Of a stretch of DNA of 23,244 nucleotides, positions 4,541 to 11,380 are shown piece after piece. This DNA comes from a virus. A model generated the notes under the pieces. It did not search any database. It had not been told where the DNA came from and saw nothing but the letters and a program-made list of their open reading frames with translations. The stretch spans positions 1 through 23,244 of IMG/VR virus record IMGVR_UViG_3300037042_001463. One strand, written 5' to 3'. The position numbers and the translations under genes are program-made. Position 1 is the stretch's first letter. Each line of letters begins with the position of its first letter.

Positions 4541-6867
4541 TAAGATTTAGTTATGTTTATCGACAAAGTTACCCTTGTTACTGTTGAAGCTGAATCAACG
4601 TTGAATGCTATTATATCACCAGCACTTACAGATGTTGTCCAAGTTGATAAAGACAAATCTTGATTTTTCTGAACCGATGATAAAGTTGGCTTCTCTGAGC
4701 CAGCAATCGTATCAGCAACAGATGGTGGGAAAGTAGCGTAGTTATCTTTCCAAACATCTATTACGATAGAACCTGTTTGGTCAGCAAATAAGTTCCATCC
4801 AGTAATAGTTCCTGAGTATGGTATTTGAACATATCCTTTAACACCAGTTGTGATTGCAGAACCACCACCATCAATTGTAACACCAAATGAACCAGAAGCA
4901 TTAGAGCTGGCAGGTCCAGTAGGTCCAGTAGGACCCATCGCTCCGGATAACTCAATAACACTTATATCTAAGTTATTAATGTTTATATCATCATCATCAA
5001 TACCACATATATCTATCCAATATGTTGTGCCAACTGATAATCCACTTACTATACCTTGTAGTGCGAATGGAAATAAAACTGTTGTAGATGCAAAATTTGG
5101 ACTAACTTTACTTATTTCTGTTCCAGCTGCAGCGGAGCCATTAGTAGGAGCAGTTCCTGTTCCATATCTCAAAGATAAAGTCATTAATCCGGTATTACCA
5201 ACACCTAAATCACCAGTAATCATAACCATCATTTCAGGTCTTGAAACCATAGAAAATGTAAATCCAATACCAGCCATTTCATTAGGTCCAAAATTGGTTG
5301 GATTTGCTGGATTTGCTGTCTTAAAGTTCATTTGTGATGTAGCCAATGTAGGTGAAACACCTGAAGTTCCTGATGAGCCATTAGCACCAGCCGCTCCTGA
5401 AGTTCCTGATGAACCATTCACACCAGCTGCTCCTGAAGTTCCTGATGAACCACTTACACCAGCTGCTCCTGAAGTTCCTGAAGAACCATTAGCACCATCA
5501 GCTCCATTGTTACCTGATGTGCCACTTGTTCCTGATGTTCCACTTGAACCTGATGTTCCTGAGGTTCCTGAACTTCCTGATGTGCCTGATGCTGAAACAA
5601 TTGATAAGAATAAATTGTGTCCGTTTGAAAAGTCAGTTGCTCCTATTCCACCTGAGCCTGATAATGAAACTGGCACTTCCCAATAATTGCTTGCTCCTGT
5701 TATTAAAGTTGGTGTGCCTGTTATTAGCCATATTTGATAATTTGCGCTGTTGTTTCTGTCTTGTATAGTTATAGTTTGCCCTGTTTCTAAAAGAGCAAGG
5801 AATATATCAATATCTATAACAGGATTTTCTGTAAGATGATTTATATTTATCTGTGTTGCTAAACTTTGAGTGGCATTATTCCAAAGGATTTGTCCTGAAC
5901 CTGGATTACCAGAAGTATTATTGGCATCGGCTGAATATAAAAATAAACTACTACTATAACCATTTACACCTGATGAGCCAGAAGTTCCACTTGAGCCAGA
6001 TGAACCATTAGCACCTGACGTTCCAGCAGAACCACTACTTCCTGATGTTCCAGATGAGCCATTAGCACCGGAAGTTCCAGAAGAACCATCAGCTCCGTTA
6101 TTACCGGAAGTTCCTGATGAGCCATTTGCACCTGATGTTCCAGAAGAACCATCAGCTCCGTTATTACCAGATGTTCCTGATGAACCATTTGCACCGGAAG
6201 TTCCAGAAGAGCCATTTGCACCAGAGGTTCCTGATGAACCATTTGCACCGGAAGTTCCAGAAGAGCCATTTGCACCAGAGGTTCCTGATGAACCATTTTC
6301 ACCTGATGTTCCTGATGAACCACTTGAGCCAGAAGTTCCAGAAGAACCATCAGCGCCGTTATTACCGGAAGTTCCTGATGAGCCATTTGCACCGGAAGTT
6401 CCTGATGAGCCATTTGCACCTGAAGTTCCAGAAGAACCATTTGCACCAGAAGTTCCAGAAGAACCATCAGCGCCGTTATTACCGGAAGTTCCTGATGAGC
6501 CATTTGCACCTGAAGTGCCAGAAGAACCATTTGCACCAGAGGTTCCTGATGAACCATCAGCTCCGTTATTACCAGATGTTCCAGAAGAACCATTTGCACC
6601 AGAGGTTCCTGATGAGCCATTTACACCAGAGGTTCCTGATGAGCCATTTACACCAGAGGTTCCTGATGAGCCATTTGCACCTGAAGTGCCAGAAGAACCA
6701 CTTGTTCCTGAAAGACCAGATGTTCCGTTCATTGGTGTTATGTTACCAAATGAATCTTTAAAATACCAGATTCCACCTTCGTTAAATAGAGAATCAACGC
6801 CAGTCTGAGGTGTTGGCACAGATGATGAACCACCTGTAATTCTGCTAATGTTTATTATTCCACCCAT
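4540..6867 (-). CDS. Collagen-like tail fibre with Ser/Thr/Asn-rich Gly-X-Y repeats
   Basis: The protein has 775 residues in a clear modular order. Residues 1-47 form a short head domain that probably attaches to the virion. Residues 48-303 are about 85 Gly-X-Y triplets built from GTS, GSS, GAN, GVN, GNN and GAD, with almost no proline. Residues 304-427 are a globular insert, 428-504 a second Gly-X-Y block, and 505-640 a second globular domain. A short GAMGPTGPTGP stalk sits at 641-653. The C-terminal domain (654-775) contains TIDGGGSAITTGVKGY and IVIDVWKDNY, a module I recognise from many phage tail fibre or appendage proteins. The layout suggests a long trimeric fibre with knobs. The gene follows the other collagen-like gene after a 32-base gap and is coupled by TAATG to the next gene. 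Confidence 0.82.
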   Translation of the reverse strand: MGGIINISRITGGSSSVPTPQTGVDSLFNEGGIWYFKDSFGNITPMNGTSGLSGTSGSSGTSGANGSSGTSGVNGSSGTSGVNGSSGTSGANGSSGTSGNNGADGSSGTSGANGSSGTSGANGSSGTSGNNGADGSSGTSGANGSSGTSGANGSSGTSGANGSSGTSGNNGADGSSGTSGSSGSSGTSGENGSSGTSGANGSSGTSGANGSSGTSGANGSSGTSGANGSSGTSGNNGADGSSGTSGANGSSGTSGNNGADGSSGTSGANGSSGTSGSSGSAGTSGANGSSGSSGTSGSSGVNGYSSSLFLYSADANNTSGNPGSGQILWNNATQSLATQININHLTENPVIDIDIFLALLETGQTITIQDRNNSANYQIWLITGTPTLITGASNYWEVPVSLSGSGGIGATDFSNGHNLFLSIVSASGTSGSSGTSGTSGSSGTSGTSGTSGNNGADGANGSSGTSGAAGVSGSSGTSGAAGVNGSSGTSGAAGANGSSGTSGVSPTLATSQMNFKTANPANPTNFGPNEMAGIGFTFSMVSRPEMMVMITGDLGVGNTGLMTLSLRYGTGTAPTNGSAAAGTEISKVSPNFASTTVLFPFALQGIVSGLSVGTTYWIDICGIDDDDININNLDISVIELSGAMGPTGPTGPASSNASGSFGVTIDGGGSAITTGVKGYVQIPYSGTITGWNLFADQTGSIVIDVWKDNYATFPPSVADTIAGSEKPTLSSVQKNQDLSLSTWTTSVSAGDIIAFNVDSASTVTRVTLSINITKS
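5358..5586 (-). repeat. Second Gly-X-Y coding repeat block of the long fibre gene
   Basis: About 76 codons of GTS/GSS/GNN/GAD/GAA/GVS-type triplets (residues about 428-503) with near-repeats of about 27 bases. On the plus strand they read as cctgaagttcctgatgaacc variants. It is separated from the first block by a non-repetitive domain of about 124 residues. Confidence 0.8.
6173..6298 (-). repeat. Perfect 54-bp tandem duplication
   Basis: A 54-base unit (6173-6226) is repeated without change at 6227-6280 and continues for 18 further matching bases. It encodes two 9-residue Gly-X-Y units per copy. Identity at synonymous positions, where most units in this gene differ, points to recent duplication. 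Confidence 0.8.
6601..6676 (-). repeat. Perfect 27-bp tandem repeat, about 2.8 copies
   Basis: The 27-base unit at 6601-6627 recurs exactly at 6628-6654, and 22 bases of a third copy follow (6655-6676). It lies near the start of the first Gly-X-Y block and encodes GVN-GSS-GTS-type triplets. Confidence 0.8.
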
Positions 6868-6899
6868 ACTTATTATATCTTTTTATCTTCTTATTGTTT

Positions 6900-7772
6900 T
6901 TAGTCAAACACGACTATACCACTAACCTCAAAGATACCATCAATAAAAAGATTATCTTTTATGTTGAGTAGTGCATTATTGTAAACCGTAGATGAGCCGA
7001 ATGAAAACGATTGGTCATATCCATCAACAACTAACTTACTAAAAACATACAAATCATATGCTACTTGTTGATATCCTGCTTGTATATGTGTTTCTGAAGT
7101 GACGAATCTAAATTGAGAAGCACCTCCACCAGCAGGACCAGCGGGACCAATAGGACCTTGTGCACCGGCAGGTCCAGGAGCTCCTGGCATACCAGGAAAA
7201 CCTCTATCACCTTTTTCACCATCGCGACCACGAGGACCAGTTGCACCGGTTGGTCCGATTAAACCATCTTGTCCTTTAGGTCCAATAGGTCCAGGTAATC
7301 CCTGTAAACCTTGTAGTCCTCTATCACCTTTATCACCCCTATCGCCCTTATCACCTTTAGGCCCAGCAGGTCCTTGTGGTCCAACAGAACCAGTGACACC
7401 TTGAAACCCATCAAAATAATCTATACCTTTTATAGGTGTGTAGCCATCAAGTCCGTTAATTCCATCTTTACCTTTTTGACCATCAACACCGTTAAAACCA
7501 TCAAAGTAGTCAACACCTTTAATTGGTGTGTAACCATCAAGTCCGTGAATACCTGATTTACCATCAATACCATCACGGCCGTTTTGACCATCTTTACCAT
7601 CTCGTCCATTTTGACCATCTTTGCCTGATAAACCTTTCTCACCTTGTAATCCATCATCACCTTTAGGTAAGGCATCCATCATCAGTTGTAACTGACCTAA
7701 ACGTTCTTTCTCTACATAAGTTACCTTTTTGTAGACACCATCTTTTTGCTTTATGTAGTAAGTATTACTCAT
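6900..7772 (-). CDS. Collagen-like tail fibre with charged and proline-rich Gly-X-Y repeats
   Basis: The protein has 290 residues. Residues 1-37 are a head domain (YYIKQKDGVYKKVTYVEKER, likely virion attachment). Residues 38-217 are an almost uninterrupted Gly-X-Y stalk. Its first half is rich in GKD/GRD/GQN and holds two copies of a GLDGYTPIKG-[VI]-DYFDGF motif (78-93 and 108-123), which occurs in other phage fibres. Its second half is classical collagen-like: GPAGPKGDKGDRGDKGDRG, later GPTGATGPRGRDG and GAPGPAGAQGPIGPAG. Residues 218-290 form a small beta-rich tip. Charged Lys/Asp/Arg pairs and proline are typical of bacterial and phage collagens that form stable trimers. Its ATG overlaps the upstream gene's stop by 4 bases. 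The contrast with the next, proline-poor fibre is notable. Confidence 0.82.
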   Translation of the reverse strand: MSNTYYIKQKDGVYKKVTYVEKERLGQLQLMMDALPKGDDGLQGEKGLSGKDGQNGRDGKDGQNGRDGIDGKSGIHGLDGYTPIKGVDYFDGFNGVDGQKGKDGINGLDGYTPIKGIDYFDGFQGVTGSVGPQGPAGPKGDKGDRGDKGDRGLQGLQGLPGPIGPKGQDGLIGPTGATGPRGRDGEKGDRGFPGMPGAPGPAGAQGPIGPAGPAGGGASQFRFVTSETHIQAGYQQVAYDLYVFSKLVVDGYDQSFSFGSSTVYNNALLNIKDNLFIDGIFEVSGIVVFD

Positions 7773-8338
7773 TTTTCTTGTGGGTAAATTGGTTTTGATC
7801 CACCTGAACCAGGTGATGAAATTGAGTGAAAGCCTTTTGTATAGTTTATGTGTATATCCCAGTCTAAGGTTTCTCCTGCTTGACCAACCACATTGAATGA
7901 AATTGAACTTGTGCCCGTGGCAAAGAATTCAAAATCACAACCAGTAAAGTCTTTCTTAACAGTATATGACATAGAACCACCGATAGCAGTAAGAGCTGAA
8001 CCAGAATGTCTAAAACCACCAAATGTTGTTGAAAGAAAAGCTTTAGAACCAGTAGAGTTCATTGCCAAAGCAGTTGATTCAATAAAAACACTTTCACCAG
8101 GTAACATAGGTATTGCGTCAAATGTGTAAACTTTGTAGTTTGACATTGTAACTGAGATAAACGAATTAAAGGTGGCTGACTCCATATCCGAAGCCGTGCC
8201 ACCTAAAAGAGAATAATAGTATCTATTGCCATTCGCTTCCGCATAGTAGGTATTCTCAACACCACTAATAAAAGTAGTATAAGTCAACCTAACACCATCA
8301 TAAGGTTTGTATTTAAAAAGTGTGTTTTTTACAGCCAT
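7769..8338 (-). CDS. Unknown virion-like protein, beta-rich
   Basis: This 189-residue protein has no motif I can name. It begins MAVKNTLFKYKPYDGVRLTY and has many Thr/Ser/Tyr/Phe-rich alternating stretches (YYAEANGNRYYYSLLGG; SYTVKKDFTGCDFEFFATGT), which suggest a beta-sandwich such as an appendage or head-decoration domain. It ends with a flexible SSPGSGGSKPIYPQEK tail. Both borders are coupled: TAATG with the preceding membrane coiled-coil gene (8336-8340) and a 4-base overlap with the collagen-like gene. The position between connector and fibre genes makes a structural role likely, perhaps a fibre base or neck appendage. This is inferred from context only. Confidence 0.6.
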   Translation of the reverse strand: MAVKNTLFKYKPYDGVRLTYTTFISGVENTYYAEANGNRYYYSLLGGTASDMESATFNSFISVTMSNYKVYTFDAIPMLPGESVFIESTALAMNSTGSKAFLSTTFGGFRHSGSALTAIGGSMSYTVKKDFTGCDFEFFATGTSSISFNVVGQAGETLDWDIHINYTKGFHSISSPGSGGSKPIYPQEK

Positions 8339-8586
8339 TACTTAATTCTTTTGTTCAGTTCTTTAATCTCTTTTATCAACTCAACCATAGTAAGTTTTAG
8401 CTCATCAAACTTTTCACTTAAGTTATCATATTTGTTCTTATAGTCAATCTTTAAGATGTCTATTTGACTTCTATTATCATAAGACATCTGCTTAACTTCT
8501 TTAAGCTCGTCCATAGTTCTTTTTAGAAAATATCCTATAATGGCGATCATAACACCACCTATAAGAGTTAGTATCTGCATCTCCAT
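8338..8586 (-). CDS. Small membrane-anchored coiled-coil protein (possible holin or spanin-like)
   Basis: The protein has 82 residues. Residues 4-21 (QILTLIGGVMIAIIGYFL) are one clear membrane helix. They are followed by a Lys/Glu/Leu-rich coiled coil (about 23-82) with heptad-like spacing (DELKLTMVELIKEIKELN). One transmembrane helix plus a long coiled coil is the layout of several small phage proteins annotated as holins, XhlA-like haemolysins (usually in the reverse order) or spanins. No endolysin lies beside it, so a lysis role is uncertain, and a virion or membrane-tethering role is equally possible. The gene ends in a TAATG junction with the next gene and starts 2 bases after the connector gene stops. 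Confidence 0.62.
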   Translation of the reverse strand: MEMQILTLIGGVMIAIIGYFLKRTMDELKEVKQMSYDNRSQIDILKIDYKNKYDNLSEKFDELKLTMVELIKEIKELNKRIK

Positions 8587-8588
8587 CT

Positions 8589-9170
8589 TTAAGAAAGGTA
8601 TTTTTTTAAGAACTTAAGCTCTTCTAAATTAAGTCCTTTATATCTATCCTCGATGTAGATGTCTGAATCATACTGATAAGTCTGTGGATACATATCATCT
8701 GATGCAGCACCATAAAGAGGAAAGTAAGTTGAGTTTTCACATAAGAAGTTAACAACTCTTTGGTTCCAAAACTCAGCTAAGTTTTGCATCTCCTCACGAA
8801 TGTATTTTAGTTCTTGAACTGTTGATACAGTCGTGTTGTCGGAAGTTGCTCTGGCGACACCTATGTTTCTAATTTGAATAGCCAAATGTGGTAGAGCCAA
8901 GTAAATAGTCCAGTAAGCTAAAGCTTTAGAAGCAATGTTAATTAGGTCAATCTCCTGTTGAATAAAATAAGCCGTAGAGAAAGTTAGACCTGAATAAAGT
9001 TTGTATTCAAGATAGTTATAAAGTGGTGTGCCAAGTAAATCTTGTGTGTAGATGTCTTGTGCTTCCTGTATAAAAGGATAGATTTGGTCGACATCGATTG
9101 ACTTACCTAAAGGAGTATACGTCTTAAGGTATTCATCGTCAATAAAAAGGAATGAAAATGTTGCTGCCAT
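8589..9170 (-). CDS. Head-tail connector-like protein (DUF6712-like)
   Basis: The 193-residue, largely helical protein begins MAATFSFLFIDDEYLKTYTP and has an 'L-G-T-P-L-Y-N-Y-L' segment (about 43-51), a Tyr/Leu-rich helical core and a C-terminal 'L-x-x-L-K-F-L-K-K-Y' helix. The pattern (length, helix content, 'E-A-Q-D-I-Y-T-Q-D-L-L-G' near residue 36) is one I associate with DUF6712-type proteins of Bacteroidota phages, which sit next to the portal and are thought to be adaptor/connector proteins. Its location supports this: its start is fused to the portal stop by TAATG (9168-9172). The role is inferred from family resemblance and position; no structure check was possible. Confidence 0.68.
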   Translation of the reverse strand: MAATFSFLFIDDEYLKTYTPLGKSIDVDQIYPFIQEAQDIYTQDLLGTPLYNYLEYKLYSGLTFSTAYFIQQEIDLINIASKALAYWTIYLALPHLAIQIRNIGVARATSDNTTVSTVQELKYIREEMQNLAEFWNQRVVNFLCENSTYFPLYGAASDDMYPQTYQYDSDIYIEDRYKGLNLEELKFLKKYLS

Positions 9171-10333
9171 TATGGTTGTTCAATTATTTTTATCGGCACT
9201 AAAGGCTCTATCTCTATTCTTGCGACACCATTGTAAATCAAAACTTGTTTGAAATGGTCTAAGATTAGTTTTCTTTCTGGTTGTATAACCATCTTATCGA
9301 ATATCTCCCACGATTGTAGTAATTCAGTAGAAAAGCCAAGTTTCCCAGGGGTTTGAATACCTAACAATTGTGGGTGAGCTCTATGAGCTGTTACTATCTG
9401 TTGAACTATTTGGTCGGCAACCTGTAATAGTCTTGCGTCAATGTTTGTTGCATCTAAAGTATCGATGTCTGGTGCCAGTTCTTTACCATCTGAATAAAGT
9501 ATGATGGCTTTACCAGCATTCTTTGCACCACCGTGTTGTGATTTAATTGCTTCAGAGTTGTATCTTCTTTCTTCAGGTGATGGTTTTTTATAGAACTTAA
9601 ACACAATTGAAGGTGAGAAACCGTTATTTATTGCAGCTAAGTTATACTCAGCCATAAGAGCATCGGCTTTAATCCATCTCAAAGCAGAATAATAATTCGG
9701 AAGTGAGTAGTAATCCATATTGTTATCATCGTGTTTAATAAAGATAAGTTGTCTTACTTCTTCACCATTAGGATCGAATGTTGCTATCTTTCTTGGTGGA
9801 TTTTGTCTTGTGTTAGACCAGTTCTCCGAATAAAAGTATTCGTTGATTTGACCATTCTCATCTCTTTTACCACAAGCAATTCTTGAGGCATCAATCCAGT
9901 TCATATCTACTATACGTGTTCTGTCCATTGAGTATATAACCTCAAAACAAGAGTAACCAAATGTTTCTTGGTCACGTGAAACCATCCAGAATACTTTGTC
10001 TAACTTACGCCAGAAAGGAACTAACTTCCAGTTATCTATGATGAACTGATTTGATTCTTCACGAGTTGCGCCAAATATAAAGCCGTTACCAGCAATAAGC
10101 GCAGTTTTACCTTCAATGATTGAATCGTGAATTGCAGATGAGTTTCTGTATTCAAGTAAATCAAGTGGAAATGAGTTGTTAACACCGAAAAGAACCCACT
10201 CAAAGCCTTTTTGTTCTTTTGGCATTGGTAATTCAATGTTTCGCATGTTGATTGTGTCTAATATATCCTGAGATATACTCTTCGGTTGCTGAGCATCCGG
10301 TTGCTTTTTGTTTAGAAAGTCGAATAATGCCAT
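9170..10333 (-). CDS. Phage portal protein
   Basis: The protein has 387 residues. Its N-terminus is a flexible Gln/Pro-rich leader, followed by 'L-D-L-L-E-Y-R-N-S-S-A-I-H-D-S-I-I-E-G-K' (about 58-77) and AGNGFIFG, the conserved early portal motif. Later come VSRDQETFGYSCFEVIYS, an aromatic wing segment (YYSLPNYYSALRWIKADALM), and a C-terminal 'AHPQLLGIQTPGKLGFSTEL' (about 319-338), typical of portals in Bacteroidota phages. The portal is the dodecameric ring at the capsid vertex through which DNA is packaged and to which the connector binds. At 387 residues it is on the short side for the family. It follows the 119-residue gene by a single base and is coupled by TAATG to the connector gene. 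The terminase that would dock on it is not in the window. Confidence 0.82.
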   Translation of the reverse strand: MALFDFLNKKQPDAQQPKSISQDILDTINMRNIELPMPKEQKGFEWVLFGVNNSFPLDLLEYRNSSAIHDSIIEGKTALIAGNGFIFGATREESNQFIIDNWKLVPFWRKLDKVFWMVSRDQETFGYSCFEVIYSMDRTRIVDMNWIDASRIACGKRDENGQINEYFYSENWSNTRQNPPRKIATFDPNGEEVRQLIFIKHDDNNMDYYSLPNYYSALRWIKADALMAEYNLAAINNGFSPSIVFKFYKKPSPEERRYNSEAIKSQHGGAKNAGKAIILYSDGKELAPDIDTLDATNIDARLLQVADQIVQQIVTAHRAHPQLLGIQTPGKLGFSTELLQSWEIFDKMVIQPERKLILDHFKQVLIYNGVARIEIEPLVPIKIIEQP

Positions 10334-10334
10334 A

Positions 10335-10694
10335 TTATCTTCTTAGGGCTCCGTTGTTTTTAGCGGGTCTATCCAAAGTTGCCCAAGTCTTTGTTTCTTC
10401 AACTAATACTTTACCCGTTTCGAGTATAGTTGAACCTGCTTCTACTTGATAAGACCACATACCAGCAGACATATTCAATCTTGGTAAGCTGAGGTTTTCT
10501 GGTGTGCCAACAGCTATATCAAATTTCGACCACTTATTGTTAGGTTGCAAATCAGTAGGATAGAATACTTTTTGCAAACCAGTCACATCATTAGTGAAGG
10601 TAAATTTGAAACTCGCTGTGTTACCAACCGGAACATCTTCTCTTAAACTCATCCAAATTGAGCTTGTAACTCCTGGTGTAAGGTTTATCATCAT
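10335..10694 (-). CDS. Small structural protein upstream of the portal
   Basis: This 119-residue, predominantly beta protein begins MMINLTPGVTSSIWMSLRED. Its pattern of strands and turns (FKFTFTNDVTGL; WSYQVEAGSTILETGKVLVE) resembles Ig-like or beta-sandwich virion proteins. I recall similar proteins near portals in Bacteroidota phages, without an assigned function. It is the first gene after the terminator at 10776-10811 and the ATAACATAT element, so it probably opens the portal transcription unit. Two adjacent ATGs (10694 and 10691) could serve as start, and I keep the longer. Its stop lies one base before the portal ATG. A head completion or decoration role is the best guess. Confidence 0.63.
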   Translation of the reverse strand: MMINLTPGVTSSIWMSLREDVPVGNTASFKFTFTNDVTGLQKVFYPTDLQPNNKWSKFDIAVGTPENLSLPRLNMSAGMWSYQVEAGSTILETGKVLVEETKTWATLDRPAKNNGALRR

Positions 10695-10710
10695 AGTTCA
10701 AGTTTTATTT

Positions 10711-10719
10711 ATATGTTAT
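10711..10719 (-). promoter_or_regulatory. ATAACATAT element upstream of the portal transcription unit
   Basis: On the minus strand GATAACATATAAATAAAACT ends 8 bases before the double start ATGATG of the 119-residue gene. It contains TATAAATA and follows directly after an intrinsic terminator, where a new promoter would be expected. The same ATAACATAT precedes the protease/scaffold gene. Position and recurrence support a promoter core; there is no experimental evidence. Confidence 0.4.
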
Positions 10720-10775
10720 CTAAACCTCACTCTGTTTTTAGCCTATAACTTCTGTTACTAAAATTTGCTTAAATA

Positions 10776-10811
10776 AAAAACCCGTAATCAATTGCCTGAC
10801 TACGGGTTTTT
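10776..10811 (-). terminator. Rho-independent terminator after the probable tail tube gene
   Basis: AAAAACCCGTA (10776-10786) pairs perfectly with TACGGGTTTTT (10801-10811). Inside, after one mismatch, TCA pairs with TGA around a 6-base loop. On the minus strand the stem ends in TTTTTTATTT, an ideal U-tract. It begins 21 bases after the stop codon at 10833. The A-tract on the other side means it could also act for plus-strand transcripts. It is the clearest terminator in the window. Confidence 0.88.
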
Positions 10812-10832
10812 ACTTTATATGGAATTCAAAGA

Positions 10833-11348
10833 TTATGCTACAAGAGCTGCTACAATTCCAGATGCAACTCCAAATGCTCTATCTTGTTCGAACCCTTTAA
10901 GAGTTATTACATAGTTAGAACCATCAGCTTTAGCTGTTCCAGATGTTGAAGTTGATTCTGAAAGATACATACCTTCAACAGCTCCTGGATACCAGTATAA
11001 ACCGTTAGAGTCTTTAATTATTACTGCTAAGTCTCTTTGTGTTAAAAGAGCCAAAGTGTTTCTTTTTTGAACATCTCTTCTTGGAATAGTTACTGTTGTT
11101 GTTTGTTCGAACAAAGCCGAACCAGCTTCAACAGATTTAACTAAATCTTCTGTGAATGTAGCCGAGTTTCTGTTAAAATCGAATTCGTAGAATTTAGAAG
11201 CAGATGCCATGATGATTGAGGATACAGTTCCGCCAGATTGAACATAAGAAGTGATGTTATCAAAGTCTGTTAAATACAACTTTGTTAGACCACCGATATT
11301 ATTTTCACAATCCTTAGCGATACCTCCTGAAAAACTTACACAAGCCAT
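10833..11348 (-). CDS. Probable tail tube / major tail protein
   Basis: The protein has 171 residues. Its start, MACVSFSGGIAKDCENNIGG, then LTKLYLTDFDNI, and later KFYEFDFNRNSATFTEDLVK, SVEAGSALFEQTTTVTIPRR and LAVIIKDSNGLYWYPGAVEG, match a compact beta-barrel family of Bacteroidota phage virions. I believe this family corresponds to the tail tube; the length fits a siphophage tube subunit. It lies directly after the capsid gene (32-base gap) and just before the strong terminator, as expected for a protein made in large amounts. The leader is exceptionally A-rich (AAAAAAAAATTAAAACAAA before the ATG). An alternative is a head decoration or neck protein. No signal peptide or membrane segment is present. 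Confidence 0.6.
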   Translation of the reverse strand: MACVSFSGGIAKDCENNIGGLTKLYLTDFDNITSYVQSGGTVSSIIMASASKFYEFDFNRNSATFTEDLVKSVEAGSALFEQTTTVTIPRRDVQKRNTLALLTQRDLAVIIKDSNGLYWYPGAVEGMYLSESTSTSGTAKADGSNYVITLKGFEQDRAFGVASGIVAALVA

Positions 11349-11380
11349 TTTGTTTTAATTTTTTTTTAGTCCTTTAAGGA

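Larger units (their letters stand above)
5959..6726 (-). repeat. Main Gly-X-Y coding repeat block of the long fibre gene
   Basis: About 256 codons made of 27-base units (GSS-GTS-GAN type) mixed with 36-base units (GSS-GTS-GNN-GAD type). Most units differ at synonymous sites, but some neighbours are identical. The block lacks stop codons in several other frames, which creates long meaningless ORFs on both strands. Confidence 0.85.

Noticed and set aside
4850-5686. 278-codon plus-strand ORF rich in Pro, Glu and Val
   Set aside because: It is the antisense shadow of the Gly-X-Y fibre gene; the repeats contain no stops in several frames and the peptide is low-complexity EVPDEP-type sequence.
5358-6726. 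Tandem repeats suggesting a CRISPR-like array
   Set aside because: Units are directly contiguous, without spacers, vary at third codon positions and encode a continuous collagen-like protein.
5964-6761. Long overlapping ORFs on both strands inside the repeat block (5964-6620 minus, 6117-6761 plus, 6515-6808 plus)
   Set aside because: All are frame-shifted readings of the same 27-base repeat, with low-complexity products; the Gly-X-Y frame alone continues into sensible non-repeat domains.
3037-7772. Diversity-generating retroelement acting on the fibre genes
   Set aside because: No reverse transcriptase, no template/variable repeat pair with adenine-specific differences and no accessory gene is visible in the window.
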